DNA from: Mycobacterium pseudokansasii
GTDB taxonomy: Bacteria; Actinomycetota; Actinomycetes; Mycobacteriales; Mycobacteriaceae
Assembly: GCF_900566075.1 (NCBI RefSeq)
Contig: NZ_UPHU01000001.1
Location: forward strand, 4,774,325 to 4,838,324
Length of the DNA stretch: 64,000 bases
Direction: 5' to 3'
Position numbers and translations under genes: made by a program. Position 1 is the stretch's first letter. Each line of letters starts with the position of its first letter. The notes beneath the pieces were generated by a model. That model searched no databases, was not told where the DNA came from, and saw nothing but the letters and a program-made list of their open reading frames with translations. Below, in pieces: positions 26,832-35,271 of this stretch.

Positions 26832-26939
26832 TTATGCCGATACCCCGCGACTGAACCCCCTGCACCACAACCGATCCCACTCAATATCGGCATAATCGTG
26901 AGGTCGGCATAATCGACGCAATGCCGATATCGGCATTGC
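26830..26939. repeat. Right terminal repeat array and palindrome of RIT element
   Basis: GATTATGCCGA occurs at 26830-26840. Its reverse complement occurs at 26887-26897 and 26904-26914. The 46-bp gap and 17-bp period equal those at the left end. A 22-bp perfect palindrome follows at 26918-26939, just inside the TTCGA flank. Confidence 0.9.
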
Positions 26940-27680
26940 TTCGACAACGGCACCGAGTTCCTCAACAAGTCCGTCATCAAATGGGCAGCGGAAATGGAGA
27001 TCTTCTTCACCCGCTCCCGGCCGTAGAAAAAGAACCACCAGGCCACCATCGAGTCCAAGAACAACCATCTGGCGGGCAAGTACGTGTTCTACTACCGCTA
27101 CGACACCGACGAGGAACGCGCCGTGCTCAACCGCCTCCGAAAGCTGGTCAACGACCGGCTCAACTACCTGACCCCCACCATCAAACCCAGCGGTTACGGC
27201 TGCGGCCGTGGCGGTCAGCGCCGCCGCCTCGACGACGACCCCATGACGCCACTGGACCGGCTGCCGGCCGCCGGCATCCTCTCACCGGCCCACGAATCAA
27301 AGCCGCTTGCCTACCGCGACAGCCTCAACCCTGCCGCAATCGCACGCCAAATCGCCGACCTCCAGGCCGTCTTGCTCAAACTCGCCAAAGACAAGACCGA
27401 ACAGCTCTACCTCGCCGCTGTCCCCACCGCCCTGCCCGAGGTCAGGCCCGCCATCCCCATCCACAACAAGACCGCCAGCTGACCCACTTCGCGGGCATTC
27501 CTTACGTGATGCATAGATCAGGTTTCGCGGGCATCTTGACGTGACTGCATCCCGTGGATGCCAAGCGTTATCGCACCCTCGCTAGGCTGGGTGTCGCGGC
27601 GATGGATGTCCGCCGGGATCATGTTGACTATCCGAACCGCCCACACGGGATGATGACTCCTACCGAATGGAAGGAGAATC

Positions 27681-28253
27681 ATGCCCACCAGCGGTGTCGA
27701 CCGGGTCTACTTGACCCGGCATGGACGCACAGCCCTCAATGCCGATGGGCGATTGCGCGGCCTATCCGATCCGCCGCTCGACGACGTCGGTAAGGTGGAG
27801 GCCAAACAGCTCGGCGAAGCACTCGCCGCATTCAGGCCGAGGGTAGTTATCAGCAGCCCACTACAGCGGGCGGTGTCCACCGCGCAAGCGATCGGCGAAG
27901 CGGCCCACATCGGGGTGGAGATCGATCACCGGCTCAATGATCGTGACTATGGGCCGTGGACCGGCCAGCCGCGTACCCAAGTCGAAGAACGATTCGGCAG
28001 TGTCGACGCCGCGCCTGGCGTCGAGCCCGCCGACGCAGTAGCCGCCCGCGCGCTGGCCGCGTTCACCGAGTTGACGCGCGAATACCACGAGGGCCCGCTG
28101 GTCTTGGTGTCTCATGACGCGTTCAACACCGCGCTCCTTCGAATGCTGAATCCCGCCCTGGAGGGGATCGAGCAGCGCACGGCCTGCTACAACCAAATCA
28201 CCCGCGACGCAGCCGGTTGGCGCGTCGACTATTACGACCACAAGCCCCGATGA
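27681..28253 (+). CDS. Histidine phosphatase family protein
   Basis: This 190-residue protein is of the phosphoglycerate mutase / acid phosphatase type. The phospho-acceptor motif RHG is in VYLTRHGRTALNADG near the N-terminus. A SSPLQRAVSTAQAI segment supplies an arginine, the acidic DRDYGPWTG part is in the middle, and VSHDAFN carries the second histidine. The start follows AAGGAGAATC. It overlaps the MFS gene by four bases, so a phosphatase and an exporter are made together. The substrate is unknown. Confidence 0.88.
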   Translation: MPTSGVDRVYLTRHGRTALNADGRLRGLSDPPLDDVGKVEAKQLGEALAAFRPRVVISSPLQRAVSTAQAIGEAAHIGVEIDHRLNDRDYGPWTGQPRTQVEERFGSVDAAPGVEPADAVAARALAAFTELTREYHEGPLVLVSHDAFNTALLRMLNPALEGIEQRTACYNQITRDAAGWRVDYYDHKPR

Positions 28254-29482
28254 CTCGCGCCAGGGCCGACGAGCGTTGGCTAACGCCTGGCGTCGGGGCC
28301 GTTGGGGCAGCAAGTTTCTTCTCCGATTCCGGGCACGAAATCACGACCGCGCTGTTACCGACCTTCCTGACCAGCACGCTACATGGCTCCGCAGCAGCCC
28401 TGGGCGTGATCGACGGCTTCAGCGACGCGTTGGTCGGAGTGATGCAGCTGGTGGGCGGGCCGCTGGCCAACGATCCGAGCAAGCGAACCCGCACCGCGTC
28501 CGGTGGCTACCTCGGCACCGCAGTTGCGACGGGTTCCGTCGGGCTGGCGGCCACGGTGTGGCAAGCAGGGGTGTTGCGCGCGCTGGCCTGGGTGTCGAGA
28601 GGGTTGCGCTCGCCCTCGCGCGATGCTCTCCTGGCCTCGATCACCCCGACCGCGGCCCACGGGCGAGCGTTCGGCCTGGAGCGGGCAGGCGACAACCTGG
28701 GCGCGGTCGCCGGGCCCCTGCTTGCGGCTGGTCTCGTCGCGTGGGTGGGCGTGCGCCCAGCCCTGCTGCTGGCCGCGATTCCGGGTCTATTCGCCGCCAT
28801 CGCAATTTTTTTGGCCGCGTCGGAGTGCCGTCGCCGCACCCGCCCAACCGGTGAAGTCGCGCGACGACGGCTCGATTTGGCGGCAGTGCGCAACGCCGGA
28901 ATGCTTCGGGCGCTGGCGCCGGTGGCGCTCTTTGAGTTCGGCAACGTCGCTACTACGTTGCTCATCCTTCGCGCCACGCAGCTGCTCACCACGCCACACC
29001 GACCAATCACCGCCGCAACGTCGCTGGCAATCCTGATCTACGCCAGCCACAACGTGATCGCAACGCTCGCCTCGTTGGTTGCCGGCCGATGGTATGACCG
29101 CGCCGGACCGCGCGTCGTCTTCGCCGCCGGAGCCGCAGTGTACGTGGTTGGGTATGGGGTCTTCGCGGCCGGCGGAAACAGTGTGTGGCTTCTTCTGGTG
29201 GCGTTCGGCGCCGCCGGTGCCGGCATCGGGCTGGCCGAACCCACCGAATCCGCTGTGGTGGCTCAGTTGCTGCCAGACCGACTGCGCGGCACTGGGTTTG
29301 GCCTCTTGGGTGTGGTAAAAGCTAGCGGTGACGTCGTCGCCACGGTGGTCGCCGGGGTTCTGTACACCGTGGTCTCCCCGGTGGCCGCATTCGGATACGC
29401 CGCCGCGTGGATGTTGGTTGCTGTTCTAGCCTCTGGCATGCTACGCCCGCCCGCCAACCAATTCGGTTCTGAACCAACCTGA
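28250..29482 (+). CDS. MFS transporter
   Basis: This 410-residue membrane protein has about twelve helices, begins MTRARADERWLTPGVGAVGA in an ATGA overlap with the phosphatase gene and ends RPPANQFGSEPT. The segments SFFSDSGHEITTALLPTFL and GVVKASGDVVATVVAG are typical of a branch of the major facilitator superfamily. The substrate cannot be told from sequence; both efflux and uptake are possible. Confidence 0.85.
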   Translation: MTRARADERWLTPGVGAVGAASFFSDSGHEITTALLPTFLTSTLHGSAAALGVIDGFSDALVGVMQLVGGPLANDPSKRTRTASGGYLGTAVATGSVGLAATVWQAGVLRALAWVSRGLRSPSRDALLASITPTAAHGRAFGLERAGDNLGAVAGPLLAAGLVAWVGVRPALLLAAIPGLFAAIAIFLAASECRRRTRPTGEVARRRLDLAAVRNAGMLRALAPVALFEFGNVATTLLILRATQLLTTPHRPITAATSLAILIYASHNVIATLASLVAGRWYDRAGPRVVFAAGAAVYVVGYGVFAAGGNSVWLLLVAFGAAGAGIGLAEPTESAVVAQLLPDRLRGTGFGLLGVVKASGDVVATVVAGVLYTVVSPVAAFGYAAAWMLVAVLASGMLRPPANQFGSEPT

Positions 29483-29991
29483 TTACAGCCACTCCACTGC
29501 GCGTCGGTATCTGCTCGGTTCTCAACTGCCATCACCACCAGCTAGAAGCCGCTTCGCCAAATGGGCCTGTGTGTTGCCCCGCGCAGAGCGGCGGCACAGC
29601 TGAACAACGTGGCCGCGGCGCCTACCAACTGAGACTCGCCCTAATCAATATTAATCTTTAGCAATAGTTCTCTACACCTACTATATTTAGTATGGCCAGT
29701 GACGGTAGGGCGGTGGCCCGCAAAGGTCTTCCCGTCCGGCGATCAAACCTCCTGTAAGTTTCCTGTCAGCTTTCGCCGATATCCGGGCACTCTGCTGTCC
29801 ATGGCGATCCAGCCGTGTCGACACGACAGCCACGGCGGGCGCGACCGTTTTAGAATCGGCCTGCCACGCACTTCAGGCAGGCCGTTGACCGACCAGCAGT
29901 CTGGTAGCCTTTAACAAAGATTTGGTTCTGCAGGAGGACGAGTGCGCATTGTTGCCAGGCCGCAATCCTCCGTAGTTGCGCACCAGTAGCG
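29483..29991. other. 509-bp gap with an AT-rich island
   Basis: No supported gene. Around 29641-29692 the sequence is strikingly AT-rich for this genome and includes TACTATATTTAGTA. Further on is a short dyad, ACCAG-4-CTGGT at 29892-29905, upstream of the double TetR gene. These could be promoter and operator elements, but nothing links them to a specific regulator. Confidence 0.4.
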
Positions 29992-31296
29992 ATGTCGAAA
30001 GCCAGCGCGTTGGCAAAAGGCCGGCAACTCCCCAACCGCGCCGTTGCCGACGACTCCGGGACACGCCGGGCCGAGATCCTGCAGACCGCGGCGTCGTTGA
30101 TCGCGTCGTCGGGATTGCGCACATCGCTGCAGGAAATCGCCGATGCGGCAGGCATTCTGCCGGGCAGCCTCTACCACCATTTCGAGTCCAAAGAAGCGAT
30201 CCTGATCGAACTGATCCGCCGCTATCAATCCGATCTGAATCGCGTCGGCCTAACCGCACAGCAGCAGTTGGATGAGCCGGACTCCCGGCCGGTGGTCGAG
30301 AAGATCACCGAGTTGGGATCGGCGATCGCCAACTGTGCCGTTGCCCATCGGGCAGCCCTGCAGATGTCGTTCTACGAGGGACCGAGTGCGGATCCCGAAC
30401 TGATGAAGCTCACCCAGCAGCGGCCCGCGGCGCTGCACGAGGCGATGTTGCAGACGCTGCGCGCCGCCAGGTGGAGCGGCTACATCAAACCGGAAATGGA
30501 TCTTCCGACGTTGGCCGACCGCATCTGCCAGACCATGCTGCAGGTGGGACTCGACGTCATCCGTCACCACGCCTCAGCCGACCAGGTCGCCCGGCTGATG
30601 TGCCGAATCATTTTGCACGGCTTGGCAACCCGGGTTCCAGGAGATCCGGAGCTGGACGGATCGAGCGCGTTGGCGGCGGCCAACGACGCCATCGCGACCT
30701 GGACCGACGACAAGGACGCCGACCCCGGCGACAAGGCGGCCCGTGTCCGTGCGGCAGCCCGAACCGAGTTCGGGCGCAGGGGATATGAAGTCACGACCAT
30801 CAGGGACATCGCTTCTGCGGCCGGTATGGGCACTGGCACGGTCTATCGGGTGATCGGATCCAAGGACGAACTCCTGGCGTCGATCATGCGCTCCTTCGGC
30901 CAGAAGGTCGAGGCCGGCTGGGTCAGCGTGCTGCGCTCGGATGCCACGCCGATCGAAAAGCTGGACGCGCTGAGCTGGATCAATATCAATGCGCTGGATC
31001 AGTTTTCCGATGAATTCCGGATACAGCTCGCCTGGATGCGGCAATCGCCGCCCAATACCCCCAACCCGGGGTGGCTGTATGCCACCCGGCTGCGTCAGCT
31101 GAAATCGCTACTCTCCGAAGGGTTCCGCTCAGACGAGATACGGATCGAGACCCCGTCCCTGGCGATGCTGGCGAGATCGGTCATCGCCCTGCAGTGGATA
31201 CCGGAGAACATCCTTCGCGCCGTCGGCCCGCGTGCCGCGCTGATTCATGCTCGTGACACGGTGTTACGCGGCGCCGCGGTACGCGGCGAGCCGTGA
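29992..31296 (+). CDS. TetR-type regulator with two TetR DNA-binding domains
   Basis: This 434-residue protein has a first HTH region at about residues 25-70 (RRAEILQTAASLIASSGLRT and LQEIADAAGILPGSLYHHFE). A second full N-terminal TetR unit lies at about 245-290 (ARVRAAARTEFGRRGYEVTT and IRDIASAAGMGTGTVYRVIG). Each is followed by its own ligand/dimer helical region. TetR proteins are usually 190-220 residues with one HTH, so this is a fusion or duplication of two regulators. The frame is uninterrupted across the junction. It lies upstream of an SDR gene on the same strand, about 100 bp away, which it may control. Confidence 0.87.
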   Translation: MSKASALAKGRQLPNRAVADDSGTRRAEILQTAASLIASSGLRTSLQEIADAAGILPGSLYHHFESKEAILIELIRRYQSDLNRVGLTAQQQLDEPDSRPVVEKITELGSAIANCAVAHRAALQMSFYEGPSADPELMKLTQQRPAALHEAMLQTLRAARWSGYIKPEMDLPTLADRICQTMLQVGLDVIRHHASADQVARLMCRIILHGLATRVPGDPELDGSSALAAANDAIATWTDDKDADPGDKAARVRAAARTEFGRRGYEVTTIRDIASAAGMGTGTVYRVIGSKDELLASIMRSFGQKVEAGWVSVLRSDATPIEKLDALSWININALDQFSDEFRIQLAWMRQSPPNTPNPGWLYATRLRQLKSLLSEGFRSDEIRIETPSLAMLARSVIALQWIPENILRAVGPRAALIHARDTVLRGAAVRGEP

Positions 31297-31402
31297 CGCG
31301 AGTTGCGTCCGCGGTATTGAAAGTATTGAACCAAAAATATGTTCTCCCTAGAGTGGGGCAGGTAAACGGCGAGTACGTAGGGCCCGCGGGGAAGGGATCT
31401 CC

Positions 31403-32245
31403 ATGACTGTTCTGGATCGGCTGCGCTACGACGGCAAGCGGGCGTTGGTGGTCGGCGGCGCGACGGGCATGGGCGCCGCGGCGGCCCAGGCGGCAACCGA
31501 ACTCGGGGCCGACGCCATCGTCATGGACTACGCGCCGGTGAACTTTGACGTCGCCCAGTCACTGCAGGTCGACCTGCGAGATCCCGCATCCATCGACTCG
31601 GCGATCGGGCAACTCGGTGGACCGGTCCACGCGGTGTTCTCCGCAGCGGGGGTCGCCGAAGGCCCGGAGCTGATGAAGATCAACTTCATCGGCCATCGCC
31701 ATCTGATCCAGCGGCTGCTGGACAACGACCAGCTGCCGTCCGGCTCGGCGATCTGTTTCATCTCCTCGGTCGCCGGCATGGGCTGGGAAAACGACCTGCC
31801 GCGGCTGCAGGAGTTCCTGGCCACGCCCGACTACGCGGCGGCCCAGGACTGGGTTGCCGCGCACGAGGCCGAGGGCATCATCCACTACGGCTTCAGCAAG
31901 AAGGCCATCAACGCCTATGTGGCGACGCAGGCCTATCCCCTGCTGAAGAAGGGAATACGGATCAACGCCATCTGCCCCGGGCCCACCGACACCCCGTTGG
32001 CCCAGGCCAACGCGGATCTGTGGCTCAGCTACGCGCAGGACTACCGCGACGAAACCGGCTCCAAGGTGCACACCCCGGAGCAGATGGGTGACGTCATGGT
32101 GTTCCTCAACAGCGCGGCCGCCTTCGGGATCAGCGGCATCACGTTGCTGGTGGACTACGGACACACCATGGCGTCGCTCACCGGCGCCTACCCGCCGGGC
32201 AAACCGATCCTCGACCTGATCATGGGCCGCGTCCCGATGCCCTAG
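31403..32245 (+). CDS. Short-chain dehydrogenase/reductase
   Basis: This 280-residue SDR has the dinucleotide motif GGATGMG (near residue 13), a catalytic serine in CFISSVAGMG, and YxxxK in HYGFSKKAIN, followed by INAICPGPTDTPLA. It resembles SDRs of hydroxysteroid dehydrogenase type. ATG follows GGGAAGGGATCTCC. The double TetR gene is immediately upstream. The substrate is unknown. Confidence 0.85.
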   Translation: MTVLDRLRYDGKRALVVGGATGMGAAAAQAATELGADAIVMDYAPVNFDVAQSLQVDLRDPASIDSAIGQLGGPVHAVFSAAGVAEGPELMKINFIGHRHLIQRLLDNDQLPSGSAICFISSVAGMGWENDLPRLQEFLATPDYAAAQDWVAAHEAEGIIHYGFSKKAINAYVATQAYPLLKKGIRINAICPGPTDTPLAQANADLWLSYAQDYRDETGSKVHTPEQMGDVMVFLNSAAAFGISGITLLVDYGHTMASLTGAYPPGKPILDLIMGRVPMP

Positions 32246-32334
32246 TGCTGCAGCCCTGGCAGCTGATCCATCGGGCCGGCCCGCAGCGTAACCTGGACCA
32301 CGCAGCTGGTCTGCCGTCGTCGCATCCCGCGGCG

Positions 32335-32524
32335 CCGGCACCGAGCGAGACATGTTAGCGATGCCTTGCGAGAGGGAATCCGGTGAGAATCCGGAACTGT
32401 CCCGCAGCGGTATGCAGGAACGACCGCCGTCAACAGCACTGGTCGCACGACTGGGAAGCGACGGCCACTAGGAGCACCACACAGGTGCGCGCCTGCGAGT
32501 CCGAAGACCTGCCAGCCGTGCCGG
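32335..32524 (+). promoter_or_regulatory. Cobalamin (B12) riboswitch upstream of metE
   Basis: The RNA contains the conserved core: GGGAATCCGGTGAGAATCC then ACTGTCCCGCAGCGGTA from about 32373, and GCGAGTCCGAAGACCTGCC ending at 32513. It is closed by a perfect P1 stem CCGGCAC (32335-32341) with GTGCCGG (32518-32524). Placement before the B12-independent methionine synthase gene matches known mycobacterial metE regulation, in which adenosylcobalamin binding turns expression off. Confidence 0.93.
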
Positions 32525-32539
32525 ACGCGCCGCGTCCGG
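32521..32539 (+). promoter_or_regulatory. Hairpin overlapping riboswitch P1 (expression platform candidate)
   Basis: CCGGACGC pairs with GCGTCCGG over a 3-base loop. The first four bases are also the last four of the P1 stem, so P1 and this hairpin cannot form fully together. There is no U-tract, so it is not a classic intrinsic terminator. It may be the alternative structure that reports ligand state. Confidence 0.5.
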
Positions 32540-32655
32540 CGGGTCATCGCCTCGTGGAGTGGGCGTTTGGCGGTACCGGTTACGGTGTTGCGCCGCAACC
32601 GGCTTCGGCTGAGCGTCCGCGGGCGGTGACCACACCGTCGAGTAAAGGACACGTC

Positions 32656-34935
32656 GTGACCGCACGTAATTTTCAGAAGTTCACCGCAACCATCACCGGG
32701 TCCCCCCGCATCGGCCCGCGCCGTGAGCTCAAGCGAGCGACCGAGGGCTACTGGGCCGGACGCACCAGCCGATCCGAGTTGGAGTCCATAGCCGCCACCT
32801 TGCGCCGCGACACCTGGACCGGCCTGGCCGCCGCCGGCCTGGACTCGGTGCCGATCAACACCTTCTCCTACTACGACCAGATGCTGGACACCGCGGTGCT
32901 GCTCGGTGCGCTGCCGGCCCGGGTGAGCACTATCCCCGACGAGCTGGACCGCTACTTCGCCGCCGCGCGCGGCAACGCCGACGTCGCACCGTTGGAGATG
33001 ACCAAGTGGTTCGACACCAACTACCACTACCTGGTGCCCGAGATCGGGCCGTCGAGCACGTTCACGCTGAACCCCGACAAGGTGCTCGGCGAGCTGAAAG
33101 AGGCGCACCAGCTCGGGCTTCCGGCACGTCCGGTGATCATCGGGCCGGTCACCTTCCTGTTGCTGAGCAAGGCCGTCGACGGTGCCGCCCCGCCGATCGA
33201 ACGGCTCCAGGAGCTGGTTCCGATCTACGCCGAACTGCTGTCGCTGCTGGCCGGCGAGGGTGCCCAGTGGGTACAACTCGACGAACCCGCGCTGGTGACC
33301 GATATCTGTCCCGACGCGCCGGCGCTGGCCGAGCGGATGTACACGGCGCTGGGGTCGCTGAGCGACCGGCCGGCCATCCACGTCGCCACCTATTTCGGCG
33401 ATCCCGGCGCCGCGCTGCCGGCGCTGGCCCGCACTCCGGTGGAAGCCATCGGTGTCGACCTGGTGGCCGGTGCGCGCACCGCTGTCGCCGGGGTGCCCGA
33501 GCTGGCCGGCAAGACGCTGGTGGCCGGCATCGTCGACGGGCGCAACGTCTGGCGCACCGACCTGGAAGCGGCGCTGAGCCGGCTGGCGACCCTGCTGGGT
33601 TCGGCGGCCACGGTTGCGGTCTCGACGTCGTGCTCCACCATGCACGTGCCGTATTCGCTGGAGCCGGAAACCGAGTTGGACGACAACTTGCGCAGCTGGC
33701 TGGCGTTCGGCGCGGAGAAGGTGCGCGAGGTCGTCGTGCTCGCGCGAGCCCTGCGCGACGGGCGTGACGCGGTCGCCCAGGAGATCGCGGCGTCCAATGC
33801 GGCGGTGGCGTCTCGGAAGCGGGACCCGCGCCTGCACAACGGACAGGTCCGGGCCCGCATCGACTCGATCGTCGCCTCCGGTGCCCGCAGGGGCGAGGCG
33901 ACCCTCCGTCGGGTCAGCCAGGACGCGCGTCTGCACCTGCCGGTGCTGCCGACCACCACGATCGGCTCCTACCCGCAGACCTCGGCGATTCGCAAGGCGC
34001 GCGCAGCTTTTCGATCCGGTGAGATCGACGAGGCCGAGTATGTCCGCCGGATGAAGGCCGAGATCGCCGACGTCATCACCTTGCAGGAGCAACTCGGGCT
34101 GGATGTGCTGGTGCACGGTGAGCCGGAGCGCAACGACATGGTGCAGTACTTCGCCGAGCAGCTGGAGGGGTTCTTCGCCACCCAGAACGGCTGGGTGCAG
34201 TCCTACGGCAGCCGCTGCGTGCGCCCGCCGATCCTCTACGGCGACGTGGCCCGGTCGTGCCCGATGACAGTCGACTGGATCACCTACGCGCAGTCGCTGA
34301 CCGACAAGCCGGTCAAGGGGATGCTGACCGGGCCGGTGACGATCCTGGCGTGGTCGTTCGTGCGCGACGACCAGCCGCTGGCCGACACCGCCAACCAGGT
34401 GGCGCTGGCCATCCGCGATGAGACCGTGGATCTGCAGGCCGCCGGGATCGCAGTCATCCAGGTCGACGAGCCGGCGTTGCGAGAGCTGCTGCCGCTGCGC
34501 CGTATCGAGCAGGACGAGTACTTGCGTTGGGCCGTAGCCGCTTTCCGGTTGGCAACGTCAGGTGTAGCCGACTCGACTCAGATCCACACCCATTTGTGCT
34601 ACTCCGAATTCGGTGAAATCATCGGCGCCATAGCGGCTCTGGATGCGGATGTGACGTCGATCGAGGCGGCGCGCTCGCACATGGAGGTGCTGGACGACCT
34701 GAATGCGGCCGGCTTCGCCAACAGCGTGGGCCCGGGCGTCTACGACATTCACTCGCCGCGGGTGCCGAGCACCCGCGAGATGGCCGAGTCGCTGCGTGCG
34801 GCGCTGAAAGCTGTTCCGGCGCAGCGGCTCTGGGTCAATCCCGATTGTGGCCTGAAGACCCGGAACTCCGATGAGGTGGCCGCATCGCTGCGCAACATGG
34901 TGGCCGCGGCCCGAGAGGTCCGCGCGGACATGTAG
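32656..34935 (+). CDS. metE: Cobalamin-independent methionine synthase
   Basis: MetE transfers a methyl group from 5-methyltetrahydropteroyl-triglutamate to homocysteine in the cytosol. I chose the GTG start after AAAGGAC, giving 759 residues, which is the M. tuberculosis MetE length as I recall it. The N-terminal and C-terminal barrels are both present. Zinc ligands are visible in THLCYSEF (His and Cys) and NPDCGLKTR (Cys); [10 protein letters not shown] opens the C-terminal barrel. A B12 riboswitch lies directly upstream. It converges with the DUF3556 gene. Confidence 0.97.
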   Translation: MTARNFQKFTATITGSPRIGPRRELKRATEGYWAGRTSRSELESIAATLRRDTWTGLAAAGLDSVPINTFSYYDQMLDTAVLLGALPARVSTIPDELDRYFAAARGNADVAPLEMTKWFDTNYHYLVPEIGPSSTFTLNPDKVLGELKEAHQLGLPARPVIIGPVTFLLLSKAVDGAAPPIERLQELVPIYAELLSLLAGEGAQWVQLDEPALVTDICPDAPALAERMYTALGSLSDRPAIHVATYFGDPGAALPALARTPVEAIGVDLVAGARTAVAGVPELAGKTLVAGIVDGRNVWRTDLEAALSRLATLLGSAATVAVSTSCSTMHVPYSLEPETELDDNLRSWLAFGAEKVREVVVLARALRDGRDAVAQEIAASNAAVASRKRDPRLHNGQVRARIDSIVASGARRGEATLRRVSQDARLHLPVLPTTTIGSYPQTSAIRKARAAFRSGEIDEAEYVRRMKAEIADVITLQEQLGLDVLVHGEPERNDMVQYFAEQLEGFFATQNGWVQSYGSRCVRPPILYGDVARSCPMTVDWITYAQSLTDKPVKGMLTGPVTILAWSFVRDDQPLADTANQVALAIRDETVDLQAAGIAVIQVDEPALRELLPLRRIEQDEYLRWAVAAFRLATSGVADSTQIHTHLCYSEFGEIIGAIAALDADVTSIEAARSHMEVLDDLNAAGFANSVGPGVYDIHSPRVPSTREMAESLRAALKAVPAQRLWVNPDCGLKTRNSDEVAASLRNMVAAAREVRADM

Positions 34936-34985
34936 TTCGGGCTCACGAACGTAACGCCACGGCGAAATTTGGCGGGCCAGATCTC

Positions 34986-35004
34986 GCCGGGCGTTACGCC
35001 CGGC
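34986..35004. terminator. Stem-loop downstream of metE
   Basis: GCCGGGCG, loop TTA, CGCCCGGC: an 8-bp perfect GC stem 50 bases after the metE stop. No U-run follows, as is common for mycobacterial terminators. It could serve metE and, on the other strand, the convergent gene. Confidence 0.5.
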
Positions 35005-35149
35005 TTACGCCCGGCGACGACGCACGCCGCGAAGCGGCCACCACACCTCGCTCGGCCGAGTGTGTCATGGGGGCTTTGACTGTGAGTCCAGGGTGTGCCC
35101 GAGCGCCCTTCGGCCGCCGTACACTCACGCTGAAAGCCCTCGATACGCA

Positions 35150-35262
35150 CTCGACGCCGACGCGGACGCCGACGCCGACGCAAGGCGCGACACTCGACGC
35201 CGACGCGAGACGCGGACGCCGACGCAAGGCGCGACACTCGACGCCGACGCAAGGCGCGACGC
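35150..35262. repeat. GACGC-rich tandem repeat tract
   Basis: The tract is built from GACGC and CGACGC units. The longer block CAAGGCGCGA recurs at 35181, 35225 and 35250, twice followed by CACTCGACGCCGACGC. The repeat is irregular and ends just short of the stop of the DUF3556 gene. It looks like a VNTR-type intergenic tract likely to vary between strains. Confidence 0.7.
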
Positions 35263-35271
35263 AACGGCCGT

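Larger units (their letters stand above)
23571..26939 (+). mobile_element. Recombinase-in-trio (RIT) element, about 3.37 kb
   Basis: Three overlapping tyrosine recombinase genes are framed by mirror-image terminal arrays. The element lies inside the transposase codons for the DFDNG motif and is flanked by TTCGA on both sides (23566-23570 and 26940-26944), so removing it with one TTCGA restores the frame. The right end carries an extra 22-bp perfect palindrome at 26918-26939 that the left end lacks. All three recombinases look intact. Confidence 0.9.
22829..27482 (+). pseudogene. Integrase-core (rve) transposase, frameshifted, nonsense-mutated and interrupted
   Basis: The N-terminal part reads MSSRAEITTRYARGYVKVWK, a helix-turn-helix type start. 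Near 23195 the frame shifts: VCGQDRYRL is in one frame and PEVRTQLLAISSTTIDRYLR in the next. The rve core continues (GFFEGDTVAHCG with a catalytic Asp, then GLDFD) to 23570, where the RIT element enters. Beyond it the frame resumes NGTEFLNKSVIKWA, restoring the second-Asp motif GLDFDNGTEF, meets a TAG in SRP-stop-KKN near 27030, and ends PAIPIHNKTAS. Three independent lesions make it non-functional. Confidence 0.85.
22765..27533 (+). mobile_element. Degenerate rve-type insertion sequence interrupted by a RIT element
   Basis: The ends each carry two copies of TGCCCGCGAAAC: left at 22765-22776 and 22800-22811, right inverted at about 27488-27497 (imperfect) and 27522-27533, spaced 35-36 bp at both ends. 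Between them lies a broken transposase gene. The RIT element at 23571-26939 is inserted in the middle. The IS cannot transpose by its own enzyme. Confidence 0.7.
34936..35271. other. Region between convergent metE and DUF3556 genes
   Basis: No gene. It contains a terminator-like hairpin and a GACGC-rich repeat tract, listed separately. Confidence 0.7.

Noticed and set aside
32242..34116. 624-codon minus-strand frame over metE
   Set aside because: It covers the well-supported metE and its riboswitch; the product has no family features and arises from high GC.
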